Below, piece by piece: positions 10,994 through 21,439 of a stretch of 64,000 bases of DNA (positions are counted from its first letter, which is position 1; every line of letters begins with the position of its first letter). A model generated the notes under the pieces. The model had not been told where the DNA came from. It searched no databases and saw nothing but the letters and a program-made list of their open reading frames with translations. A program made the translations under genes and the position numbers. The DNA comes from Crambe crambe (lineage: Eukaryota; Porifera; Demospongiae; Poecilosclerida; Crambeidae). The stretch is taken from the NCBI GenBank assembly GCA_963924555.1, contig OZ004598.1:3868501-3932500 (forward strand), read 5' to 3'.

Positions 10994-13365
10994 TTAACAT
11001 ATACTATATGTACGTACCACTGATGATCGATCAGCTAAACTCCTGCTCTCTTGTTTGCTCTGTCCATCACCATCAGAACTCTTGTCCTCTTCTCTGTTCT
11101 CACCACCAGACACTACAAATTAAAGTGGAGTACATCATTATACCAGAAACAAATCATGGTGGATTGTACTTATAGGAAAGTAGTACAGTCTGGTGGCGCT
11201 GAATTGGGGGCAGGGGAGGGAAAGTGTCTGGTAACTCTAGCATGGGCAAGTTGTATCATTACATCATCACCGATATTAACATGCATGTACATATTGATGG
11301 GTGGGGCTTCCACTAGTCCACATAAAATAGCTTAATTAGTCTGATGAAGCTATATGTGCAGCTTTGAAAATACTCCTTGAAGCATAGAGAACAACTCAGG
11401 TCACTCTGATCAGCCATCTGGATCCAGGAAACATGCAGGTTATTATTAAGAAGAGCGTGAGCACTAATTTCTTGCAATCTGATTAGGTCGCCATCCTGGC
11501 AGCGTTAAGAGTTATCAGACCCTTTCCTCCCCCTGCCCCAAGAAAAGAAGGTAAAGGGTTGGCACCACCAGACTAGTAGCACATGGTACATGTGTACACA
11601 TGTATGTAGCTACTTACTATCAAATCCTTTCACATCAGACGAAATTGGTGAAGGTGGCTGCTCTTCAGGCATAGCATTTCCATTTCTTGAATACCGAAGA
11701 ACTGGTGAGGATCTCATATTCATCTTGTGATCAGGAGTAACCACATAACCAGAACTTTTCATATCAGTCTCTTGTACTGACTCAGGTAGTCCATTGTCAT
11801 CATCTGTAATGAAATACAGTGGTTGCTTTATTAAAGTGTTTATCTGAAGATGGAAAGACACTCCATAAACAAGTCCATAAATTAATAATAGAGCAATACA
11901 TTCATGAAGAATACCTTCTTTTACCTTGTAGCTGTGATGTATAATCACCATTTTCCTCTTCCTCAAATGCATCAGTATCATCACCTTCCTCAACTGAATT
12001 AGCATCTCTTGTCCTAGGCCTATTCCTCATCATCCATAGTATTATAAATAGAGTGATAGTGATTGTTATAACCACTACAATTATACCACCTGTGAGAATT
12101 TTACTAACATTAGTGAGCAAAGTAATTGTGGTTTTATAATAATATACTAGCTACTTCATGCCCTTGCAGGCTCTGAGTCTATATCTCTGAGAAACTAGGT
12201 ATGAGGCTGAACATAGTTTTATGCCATAGCAGCTATGTATAATCATTCCCAAAATCAAACTAGCTCTGAAGCCAGAATACTTGAATTTCATTAAACTGTT
12301 ATTATTCTAATGTTGTATGCTTTCAGTCATAAAGTGGTATAGTTAGTATGACATTTGTATCAACGTACACATTATAATATGCATGGCTACAGATTTCGTT
12401 AGACAAGAACTGCTCTTTAAACTCTTGATGTACATGTACATAACTCAAAAGTACCCCTAGCCCTATTAATAGCGAACATAAAGTATCAAAAGATATCAAC
12501 TTGGATAGAATAATGTACATATGCATGCATGTGCTATGGCCCTACAATATCCAGAAACTACTCACCAATGACTGGACCAACAGGAAATTTACTCAAAGTT
12601 GATGGTTGCACAAAATAAGGAACAGTTTTATTTTCACCCATTCCTAGAGGGTTCCAAGGTGATATCGTGACTTCCACACTCCCACTTGTACAGGTATGAT
12701 TTTCAATTTGTAGACTCGTATCATTGGTACGGCCTACTGCACATACTGCACCATCTTTCCACACTCTAACTTCAAACCACTTCCTTAGTCCATAATAGGC
12801 AGTAGGCAGTTCCCAAGAGAAAACGAAGCCACCTTGATCCTGATGTGTACTAAGATTTAAAATTGGACCCAGAAAACCTGTATAATGTCAGAAAAACCAA
12901 ATTAAGCATCAGAACTACTATTTTATTGTTGTTGTTGTTGTTGTTGTTTTGGTTTTCGTTTTATTTTTGTTTTTTCCACATATTCACTTGCAGAAGAAAT
13001 GGAGAAGCTAACTTAGCTGCTAAGTGTACTTAACAAAAAACACATTCAGTTGGTCGTGCTTTGGTAAAGGTCATACATACCTTGAACACACCAAAGAGAA
13101 GTGAAGTTTTGCACATGAAATCCACATCTAACAGACCAGGTTATAGTTTTACAACCTTCTTCCAGACAGTGCAGAATAATTTCAGTTTCATTTTTCTTAT
13201 CTACAAACTCTGAATGCAGTGAATTCTGCCGAAATGGAGTTCCACTTATCAATAATCCAACACCAAAATTGTTGGAACATGATGTGGGATCGCCCTCTAG
13301 TTTGCAACTCATTGTTGTGTTGTAGCTTAGATAACAAACTCTGTCCTTAGTACGACAACTGGGCA
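10994..13365 (-). CDS. Single-pass membrane receptor-like protein with fibronectin-III-like ectodomain (5' end not found)
   Basis: Six minus-strand exons with matching phase-1 junctions: 13081-13365, 12566-12877, 11925-12089, 11618-11803 and 10994-11112 are well delimited, with donors GTATGT, GTGAGT, GTAAAA and GTAAGT. The first gives a Cys-rich N-glycosylated module (several N-x-S/T and six or more Cys, ending FTSLWCVQG). The second gives an FN3-like domain (FSWELPTAYYG; WFEVRVW). The third starts with a transmembrane helix (GGIIVVVITITITLFIILW), then a basic stop-transfer (MMRNRPR) and an acidic stretch. The last two give a Ser/Pro-rich cytoplasmic tail ending in STOP at 10994-10996. All-phase-1 introns are typical of extracellular-module genes. 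The layout resembles class-I cytokine receptor-like proteins, but no WSxWS motif is visible, so the family is uncertain. The signal-peptide exon lies upstream (above 13366) and was not identified. The last exon is inferred from phase and splice signals. Confidence 0.7.
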
Positions 13366-14644
13366 CTAGAAATTTTAAAAAAAAAGTTCATGTCATAATT
13401 GGGGCGAGCCTGAGCAAGCCCCACACAAGCATGTTGGTCCTGAGTTCCCATTATCTCGTACGTTCTAAGTTTTTCTCTGCAACAATCATCAGGTAACATT
13501 ACATCACAGTATAGATTGTGCATGCGCAAATAAACATGCGTAGAACTAGAGAGAGAGGGCTGCTGAGACTGGAATAACATCTTAGGAAGCATAGATCAAG
13601 AAATCAAGCAATGCTTCCCAAATGCTGGCCCAGAGGGAAGAATGCCTTTGGCATAGAATAGCAGAAAATTTTTTTTGTTATGGATTAAAATTAAAGCTGA
13701 TTAACTCAGACGTAGAAGGGAGACTCAGTGTGCTTCCAAGACCATTGAACAGAAAGAAGAAAGTAGGAGATAGAAGGCAAGACATCCTGCTCAAAGCACA
13801 GCTAGCTACAGAGAAAAGACAGCAGAGTGCAAATCAGCAGTTGATGTCACAGACAGCTGAGGCCAGGCTCAGAGAATGCAGACCAGAGATTGTCTTCAGA
13901 AAGAAAGGTCACTCTCACTGTTTCACCCTTGCTAAAGAGGAACATGCATCACATTCAACTAAGGCTCCCCCACAATCCATAGCATTTGTCTAGTACATAT
14001 TAATTAATGTGAACTAGTATGTGACTATGTACATGGGATAATTGTGGGGAGCAAAGCTTTAGCCAATGATGTCACCTTATCGCAAAGGACGGAACCAGAA
14101 GTGTATGAGATATATATTAGCGTCCTCTCATTCGACCCCCTAATACAGTGGCTCGCTTCGCTTGCAATTAATAACCCTTTTGATCCACAGACATGCACCC
14201 ACGACTGCAAAGCAAACTAAAATTCAAGGAACACATAACCCCGCATATTGTGATCATAGCTAGATACATGTACACTAGAGCTGTGACAGTAGGTTGCTTG
14301 CACTGCATGTCTGTTGTTACATCAGAACTAACCTCCCCAGAGAGAAATATGGTAAAGGGTCGGCTACACGAGAGACTACATATATATATATATACATGAG
14401 TAGAATATGTTCGTATATCAATTGGAAAGCAAGTGAAAGTCATTTGTACTTTAACTTCTTATACACAGAAGGCTGTATAATGCTTACCACAAGCACTTAG
14501 AAAGCCAAGCACCTACAACCCTCTATGACAAAATGCTGTAAAGCAACTGTTTGTTGCTAAGTGTTGTGGGCAGATTTCATTTGTGGGGTCAAAGGTCAAG
14601 CAAACATATGCACATGCGTACTGAAGGGGCAAGCTCACTTCGCT
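13366..14644. other. Upstream region of the receptor gene, no exon recognised
   Basis: The missing 5' exons of the receptor may lie here, but no signal-peptide-like exon with a phase-1 donor was found. A 123-codon frame at 13622-13993 (+) is Lys/Arg/Gln-rich and has no recognisable domain. 14575-14625 carries a block (TTTGTGGGGTCAAAGGTCAA) repeated at about 23005-23025. Confidence 0.4.
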
Positions 14645-14990
14645 CAGTGGTGTAGCCAGACAGGGTGCTCTGGGTGCTCAAGCACCCCTTTTGTTAGCTG
14701 AACCTTCACTGCGTGTATCTTGTAGTAAACTCTAAACTTTGACCTCACGGATATTCTTCTAGAACATTCTGAACCTCATGTTAGCTAGCAGTTCTTTTTG
14801 TTTTGCTGTTCTTTGTTGTTGTTGATAAGAGATTGATCACTAACCTCACAGCTTCGATGCAACAGTCAATAAAAGGTCTAAGGTCGACGTTAGTGGGCAT
14901 AGCCACATACGGTTTTAGGGGGTGTGGCACACAAAATTTTCCAGGCGCTTTGCGCCCACCCCCTTACCTTAAATCCTCGCTACGCCACTG
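14645..14990. mobile_element. Short TIR element (hAT-like ends)
   Basis: Begins CAGTGGTGTAGCCAG and ends with the near reverse complement, CTACGCCACTG. CAGTGG.GTAGC ends are characteristic of non-autonomous hAT elements in many animals (family knowledge). The length is 346 bp with no coding capacity. The flanks TCACTTCGCT and TCACTCGC are similar but not an exact 8-bp duplication, so the assignment is tentative. Confidence 0.55.
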
Positions 14991-15972
14991 TCACTCGCCA
15001 ATTAATGGGTGTGGCCAGCCTAAGTGTGTAGCGCAGTGCACTTTAAAGAACTTTTCAGTACAGAAAGGGTCTAAAGACACTGAATTAGTCTATAAATTTA
15101 GTAATTATTCCTATACCAATGATTCATAATGTGAGTTAAAAGTTCTAGATAGATAGATAGCACACGTCTATTCTGGCGCAGCTTCATACTTAACCCCTAG
15201 AACCTTTTTTTACCACCAAAATGCAGCTTTTTTAAAAAACCAATGGTCTATTCAAAATCCATGACCAAGATAGCGTACAACTTTATACTGTCCATTGCAG
15301 GTTGGTTGTCAGGAAGGTTAGGGGAATAGGTGGGTACAGTTTGTCCTATGGTTTACACAACTGCATGGATTGAATAGGACATAAAAGGATTGGGTTTCTT
15401 AGGTCCTTGTAAGCCACTACCTATTTCTCATTCCTTATGGACAACCATCCTGAAATCTACAGTACCTTATTGTGACATGCTTTAGGGAAATCAACTGTTT
15501 ACATACCACTAAGTGACATTTGAGTAGCTTCCAACCACATGTTGAAACAGAGGCATGGGTTAATATGCTCCTATTATTCTATTTTGCAGTGCTCCCACAG
15601 AAGACCCGCCTATTATTCTAATAAAATATCATGAAAGAGTACTTTTTGAACTGTGCATAGCATACTTTTCTTACTGATCCCTAAATCTCATTATCATTAT
15701 AAGTGTTTGTAAATATTCCCATATGGCCATGGCGGAGTATTGAATATTGTTTAGGCCATGCAAACTAAATTCACTGTTTATCGTCACAAGATTTCTAAAT
15801 TTGCATGAGGGAGGGAGGGAGGTCAATATTCAATATTCAATATAATTATGATCAAATAACAACACACTAGCTAGCTATGGCTGGCTAACTGTAAACACAA
15901 AAAAGTAAAGCAATTATAGTAATAATAAATTATTCTCTCTTATATACATGTACAATCAGATAAACACCATCT
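14991..15972. other. Intergenic, no gene seen
   Basis: No exon, RNA gene or clear transposon recognised. Contains a (TAGA)n run near 15150 and a GGGA run near 15813. Confidence 0.4.
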
Positions 15973-16544
15973 TCAGAATTCAGTGCCTCCACAGTGTATA
16001 CACAGTATAAAAAGCTCTGCTACTCCACAAGCTTGGATCTCAATGCTCTCATGATGTCCATCTATATACAAAATCACATTCGTTAGAAAAGACTTTCCAG
16101 ACTGCACTTCTCCACTGCACCATTTCTTTCCCATTCCTTCCAATAACTTCACAATATCATCAAAGAGTTTATCTCTTTTGGTTCGCTCTTCAACATACTC
16201 GGGAAGTGCAGGCCTGCTTAATTGTCGTTGATTGGCAAGCATTTCGTCTAGGTGGTTCTGGTTGTGCAACTGAAATTTTTATGAAGAAACCGAAGGTACG
16301 ACATACCTGAACGACGTTCATGTCCTTGCCTACAATGGACAAAGATGGTTTGATGTTACCGACCAAAACAGTTTCAATACTGTCAGCACGGTCAAGCAAT
16401 GGTTCTGTAGGAATCGTCCCATACTTGCCAGCTCTCATTGCGTTCAGTAGATCTTCGAAACTGTCTCTTGGGTCGACCAAAATAACTGACCAAGGAACAA
16501 GACAACGGTTGTTGCTCACCACAGAAACTTTGTTTCTCCGCCAT
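15973..16544 (-). CDS. Unrecognised 166-aa protein, three exons with 34- and 37-nt introns
   Basis: Exons 16520-16544, 16307-16485 and 15973-16269 join in frame (phases 1 and 0) through introns 16486-16519 (GTGAGC...CAG, 34 nt) and 16270-16306 (GTATGT...CAG, 37 nt). The spliced product starts MAEKQSFC and ends CGGTEF-stop. Unspliced reading hits stops, so the introns are needed. The protein is soluble and mixed-charge, with an acidic amphipathic N-terminal third (DSFEDLLNAMRAGKYGTIP), a basic central helix (EERTKRDKLFDDIVKLLEGM) and a C-terminal hydrophobic strand region (SFLTNVILYIDGHHESI). There is no signal peptide and no motif I recognise. The ATG choice rests on its position directly upstream of a donor that keeps the frame. 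The alternative is a pseudogene or a mis-joined frame. Confidence 0.55.
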
Positions 16545-16855
16545 AAAACTAGCAAGCGTTGAGCTCTGTGCAATTGCACACATGTGCCTGTTTGCGGTGC
16601 ACGTGCTGTATTAAAACATGAACTCTGAACTCTGAATTTTTTTAAGATAAAATTTTTTTGGATGCGGGCGGTGACGATATACAGTGAATTTAGTTTGCAT
16701 GGCCTTATGAACACACACATAGGTACTATGGCCATACCCTCCCCTGTGGGTTCACTTCACTTGCCCAATTCTGACACTATTCTCTATGAGAGATACAATA
16801 ATAATAGCTGTCCCTCTATCTTACCCCAGACTTTTACAACACAAATTATTGATTC

Positions 16856-16964
16856 TAAGCTATTTCGAATGGCGGGGCTATTCCGTAGGTTCAATGTTAT
16901 AGAGCTCGTAAGCTCGTGGAGTTTCAGACTCTACGGAATAGCCCCGCCGTTCGAAATAGCCTTA
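16856..16964. mobile_element. Hairpin mini-element with 33-34-bp inverted arms
   Basis: The left arm 16856-16888 (TAAGCTATTTCGAA...) and right arm 16931-16964 are inverted copies with about two differences, around a 42-nt spacer. The arms are GC-rich (GGCGGGGCTATTCCGTAG) against AT-rich surroundings. Looks like a short MITE or a fused TIR pair. The flanking duplication is unclear. Confidence 0.65.
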
Positions 16965-17266
16965 CCAGCTAGCTGACGCTACCTAGCTACACTCACCCGT
17001 TGAGAGTGCGATTCCGTCTTCCGTTAATGCCATTAGCATAACCGTAGCGAAAAAAAAAATCTCAATCAGGTCTCGAAAACGAGTATATAGTTTTGACTCC
17101 ATGCTGCCAAATCATTAGGTACACCCGAGAAAAAAAGGCACCCACACAAGGTACAACACTCTCTCTTGCAGTCTGGAGAAATCGACTTAAACCACAAAAA
17201 TGCATAGCACCGCCCGCCGACGTCGTAGTATAGGGTGGGTGGGGCAGTAATCGGCCAGCGCCTAAT

Positions 17267-17316
17267 CATAGATATACTAGACTACGTACACGTGTACGTA
17301 GTCTAGTATATCTATG
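17267..17316. mobile_element. 50-bp perfect palindrome: two transposon ends fused head to head, with 7-bp target duplication
   Basis: Two 25-bp arms starting CATAGATATACTAGACTACG meet at ACACGTGT with no spacer. They are flanked by GCCTAAT on both sides (17260-17266 and 17317-17323). The arm equals the outer 25 bp of the 40-bp TIR of the element at 18963-20088, which has its own 7-bp duplication. This looks like an internally deleted, minimal mobilised derivative. Confidence 0.85.
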
Positions 17317-17693
17317 GCCTAATCCCAAATTCAGTGCCAAACGTTAATCTTACGTCATCAAACTTGGAGTTCAAAAAGTTCAGATACTGATCTAACTGCA
17401 ACACGTGCATCACGCTTTTTCTTCACTGCTTAGCCTTTTGGGAGCCTGCAACAGGATTTTTGCCACCTTTTCTAAGCAGTAAGTCTGTAATGCCTAGTTT
17501 AGTTGAAACTGCTAGCAAAGGCGCTTTACTTCTAGATCAGAACTAGCTAACGTAGAGTGCTAAAACTGAGAATATTACCTATTTTTAATGATTTTTTTTG
17601 GAAAGTACACTAATCTGGCTTATTCCAGACAGTAGTAAAAACAGTACAATGGCCATTAGTAACCACTGTTTACTTAACTAACTTGTTTAGGTT

Positions 17694-18088
17694 ATGGCTT
17701 CTCAGAGTAAGACTGATAGTTTGCAGTCTGCTCTGCTCATGATTAAAGAGGGGGAAATGTCTTTAAGGGATGCTTCCCAACATTATGGCATACCCAAGAG
17801 TACCCTCCATGACCATTATTTGGGTAGAGTGAAAGGATTCAAACGAGGACCTCCCACTGTCTTATCTGAAGCTGAGGAGACTATGTTGGCCGAGTGGGCC
17901 ATAAATATGTCTAATATTGGTTACGGGCGTACTCGTGAACAAGTACTGGAGATAGTCAAGACTATACTGGACAAGGATGGTAGAAGAACCCCATTTGTTG
18001 ATAATCGACCTGGACGAGATTGGTGGTATGCATTCCTATGACGTCACCCTGACATATCTCTTTGCTCTCCCGAACAGCTACAAGTTGC
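17694..18088 (+). pseudogene. Pogo/Tigger-like transposase fragment (HTH-psq plus CENP-B-type HTH), broken by a nonsense codon
   Basis: Starts MASQSKTDSLQSALLMIKEG with a pipsqueak-type helix-turn-helix (DASQHYGIPKSTLHDH). The second HTH follows (VLSEAEETMLAEWAI through PGRDWWYAFL). A TGA at 18039-18041 interrupts the frame, but the same frame continues RHPDISLCSPEQLQVA, which is the expected continuation of this transposase family, so the stop is an in-place mutation. The DDE catalytic domain is absent: at about 18085 the sequence changes to a tyrosine-recombinase reading in another frame. Dead fragment. Confidence 0.8.
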
Positions 18089-18355
18089 CCATTATTTGTC
18101 AACGAAAAAGGTTCTCCTCTATCCAGGATAGCACTAGTGATATGGCTGAGGTCAACATTGAACAAAGCAGGAATAGACTCATCAAAGTTTTCTGGTCATT
18201 CATTCCGGATTGGAGCAGCTAGTGTAGCAGCAGCAAGGGGAGTGGAAGATTCCACGATTCAAACATTAGGAAGGTGGAAGAGTGAGTCATTTAAACGCTA
18301 CATCAGGATGCCAAGAGAGGAACTTGCAAGAATATCACAAATTATAGCCCATTGA
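18085..18355 (+). pseudogene. C-terminal fragment of a tyrosine recombinase (DIRS/Ngaro/Crypton type)
   Basis: Reads CPLFVNEKGSPLSR, then GHSFRIGAASVAAARG and LGRWKSESFKRYIR to a stop at 18353-18355. The HSFR box (His-x-x-Arg), the GRW block and the RY(I)R tyrosine are the C-terminal catalytic motifs of phage-integrase-fold recombinases carried by DIRS-like and Ngaro retroelements and Cryptons. The N-terminal part is missing, because a pogo-like fragment in another frame lies immediately upstream. It is either a pseudogene fragment or the 3' end of a rearranged element. Confidence 0.78.
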
Positions 18356-18566
18356 GGTGGAATTGCTATTTACATTCACAATTTACACTCACGAATACAA
18401 AAAATTACATGTATATATATATATAATAATCAAAACAATGTCACATTCGGAAGATAATAGTAGATGTCTAAGGATGAGGTAGTGAAAGTGTGAATTAAGA
18501 GAGAATAATTTGGGGGATTTACTGATTTGGGGGAAGCCCCCAGCATCATTCTCTCAGGACACGCTC

Positions 18567-18862
18567 CTGTTCAAGTGAACAGTTAGCAGGCTCACACAGC
18601 GAGCCAATGGCAAGAGCTAAGAACAAGGTTGGGCTATAACCTCAATTATGCTATTGGGCTCCCCGTATCCTCAAGGATACTATGGGCTAGCACCGGCTTC
18701 CACCGCAAGGCCGTGGAAGTCGGAAGTGGTTAGAGCAAAAGGGGCGGCCACGGTAAATACCCTTGCTATGCATGTGGGAGGTCTACCCGGTAAGGTACCT
18801 CCCACTTCAAAAGCCCAATCTGGCACTGCCCCAAAACTTTATAAACTTCCTTATAGGAAGTT
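18567..18862. other. Hairpin-rich segment (at least six consecutive stems)
   Basis: Stems in order: 18567-18582 (CTGTTCA/TGAACAG), 18589-18605 (GGCTC/GAGCC), 18665-18680 (GTATCCT/AGGATAC), 18695-18721 (CTTCCAC/GTGGAAG), 18774-18805 (GTGGGAGG...TACC/GGTA...CCTCCCAC) and 18844-18862 (AACTTCC/GGAAGTT). A 98-codon open frame (18648-18944, +) runs through the stems but looks fortuitous. It lies directly downstream of the recombinase fragment, so it may be the structured 3' end of that element or of another mobile element. A structured RNA is possible. Confidence 0.6.
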
Positions 18863-18882
18863 GCTTGGTAAGTTAATAAGAG

Positions 18883-20836
18883 GTTTACGGGATTGGAAAC
18901 GGATCACGTGCTCTCGTCAGCAACTAACAACCGAGGCCGGCTAGGCGCGTTGACAGCTGAATCATAGATATACTAGACTACGTACACAGGATTGGAAACA
19001 GGGCATGCGCGCGTAGAATTTATAGACCATCCGTGTAGGTACCTGGCGAACAGAGAAATCTTACACAAAATAAGAAAGAGGGTGAAAGGCAAGGTATTTA
19101 GCGCAGCAATAATTATGATTATAAGTGAAAAGGCTCAATGACCTATAGCTGTAGTAGTTTATCATGTCAGTTTAGTCTATTTACTGTTGCTATGGAAGAA
19201 AAACGTGGAAACAGGTGACTGAAAAGTTTTGTGGCACTCCTACTACTAAAATAGAAGTCTAGCTGCCTTACTTTTGGTATAAAATGAAAGATACTAGTTG
19301 ACTATATGTACTCAAGTAGTTTTAATTTTGTGCAGGGCTGGAGATGGCATGCCATTTGCCATTGATGGTTTAAGAAGCCATTTCACTATGTTGTTGTTCT
19401 TATATGAGGAGATGAGATACCTCCTTGTATCAGGGGCAGGAAAGGATACACTGGGGCAGCTTTACTCTTCATCTTGATCCCTCAAAACAAGTATATCACA
19501 ACAAATCTCTCGATGAATTGGATGTTCAGCAGTGCACTATCAGTACTTGTTATTATCATTTTTTTATTATAACATGAAAGGAAATATGTGTAAAGTGACA
19601 GTATTAGTTGCTACATTATAGTATCCTTCTTTACTATAGCTTTTCTTGACAGCCAGCCATGGGTAATCTGAAGAAACAGTAACATCGACATGATTTTTTT
19701 ACAGGCACCTTTAAAAAGTACATATGTACATATAAATGATCACTACATAACAGATTAGTGGGGAAAAAGAGACTATACTTTTAACATCCAAGCTCCAGAG
19801 GTCCACAAAGTCGAACTATCATTGTTACTCGCAATTATACCCTCTAACACTTGAGAAACCAGCCTTTTTAAGAACTATGCTTTTTTAGCACTATACTAGC
19901 CCACTCTTTGCATTCTTTGAACTTACCAATTGGCTATAGTTTAGCAGAAATTTGGCACACTACTTCTCCTCCCCTGTTTGTTTGGGGCAATTTAGCACGA
20001 ACAGCTGCCTACACGGATTGTCAGTATTGTCGTTATGGGCGCACGTGACCTGTTTCCAATCCTGTGTACGTAGTCTAGTATATCTATGGCTGAATGACAT
20101 AGCACTTTCGTCAAAGTTGCTGTTCTGACAAGATCCGTGAGGTAAGACTTATGCCTATGATACTATAATACACTAGGGCATAGATTTACTGTATGAAATA
20201 AATTTTAGCTCAGAACTTCAAGTTTATTCCTACAAATACTACTGTAGTGGTTAATGGGACTGTATTCCCTCTCACGCTTATTGCTGTTGCCCATTTTCTG
20301 ATCAAAAGGCATGTAAACTTTAGCTACATGGAATAGTAATGTTAGTTTTTGTATTAGCTGACATATTGTCTCTAGCATTTGCAAGTGGTGTTAAAACTGT
20401 AATCCCTCTCCCAAGAAATAGATTAACAATATTGCAACTGTATTAGTTATTTCAGGGAAAGGATAGAACAGTAAATGGAATTGGTGCATTTGTTTTCTAT
20501 ACAATAGTCATCCTATGGAGATGGCAAGCTTACTATATTTCCCCCCTAATATCCATAGGGTCCACAGGACAGCTGACTGAGCCGAATTCTTGAGGTGGAT
20601 GGTGTCAAAATCCAACAGCCAAAAGCTGGAAGTATTGCAATAATGCTGATGAGGCAGAAACTGGTGTAACTTCGGGGCAAAATTATCTAGCTATAATAAT
20701 AATGAATCTGTCTAATTTTAATACCAAAAGTCATTCTGGCCTTTCTTTTAAATCAATCACAATGTATAATGAGCAATGATAGGTATTCACCACGGTTGTG
20801 CAGTTCATTGGGCGTTTCCAATCCCGTAAAACCTCA
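18883..20836. mobile_element. Possible outer element enclosing the 1126-bp element
   Basis: GAGGTTTACGGGATTGGAAACG at about 18881-18902 faces an inverted near-copy at about 20813-20836 (GGCGTTTCCAATCCCGTAAA). The core GGATTGGAAAC is shared with the inner element's TIR, so the two are probably related families, one inserted in the other. No flanking duplication was found. Confidence 0.4.
18963..20088. mobile_element. Non-autonomous DNA transposon with 40-bp perfect TIRs and 7-bp target duplication
   Basis: The left TIR 18963-19002 and right TIR 20049-20088 are exact reverse complements over 40 bp, starting CATAGATATACTAGACTACG. Both sides are flanked by GCTGAAT (18956-18962 and 20089-20095). 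The 1126-bp interior is AT-rich and holds no convincing frame, so it depends on a transposase elsewhere. A 7-bp duplication is unusual and does not by itself name a superfamily. Confidence 0.9.
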
Positions 20837-20852
20837 TATCATATGGTACAGA

Positions 20853-20996
20853 GGTTTTCCGGTTGGTTGACCGGTAGAATTTGCACATGTGCAAGATAAA
20901 TTCAAGCGAGCATACAAATGCAATGGTCTTAATTTTAGCGAGCACAAATTTAATTCTGCACTGTCGGCAAATTTTTTGTCAACCAACCTGAAAACC
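20853..20996. mobile_element. 144-bp MITE-like element
   Basis: The left end GGTTTTCCGGTTGGTTGAC and the right end (20978-20996) are inverted with one mismatch. The interior has no coding capacity. The flanks give no clear duplication. Confidence 0.6.
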
Positions 20997-21097
20997 GTAT
21001 TATAAAATTAGCCAGTGACATCACAGTCGTCATAATTGGTATAATTTTTTGTGCTAGGAACCGACGTTAAGGGACCGTTAATTGGGGGTGTGGCTCG

Positions 21098-21168
21098 GTT
21101 AACTACCCAGGATACTACTAGTATAATAATTATGTGGTTCAGTTAACTACCCAGGATACTACTAGTAT
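21098..21168. repeat. Two direct copies of a ~28-bp block, 42 bp apart
   Basis: GTTAACTACCCAGGATACTA with following CTAGTATA occurs at about 21099 and 21141, separated by a short spacer. Confidence 0.75.
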
Positions 21169-21439
21169 ACAGTACAGTTGACATTGGCTATTATTTATCG
21201 AGGAGTGTAAGTTAGCTTAGTACTTTAACAAGCCACAATAACAAATTCTAGCAGCCTCCTATAATAGATGCCTAATCCTGGACATGCTATGGAACAATTA
21301 AGGGGTTTGTTATTGTGACATGTAGAGTAATGCTACCCATTGTGTCAATTATGTTAACTGCGAGTTACTTTTAGTCTTGTGTGAGACTGTATAGAATCAG
21401 TTAAGTTATTGAATATCAAATAGAGTAAAACTATAGTAA

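Noticed and set aside
13622..13993. 123-codon basic frame
   Set aside because: No domain, no splice support and low-complexity composition; kept only as a note.
18648..18944. 98-codon frame through the hairpin cluster
   Set aside because: The hairpin stems better explain the sequence constraint, and the peptide has no recognisable feature.
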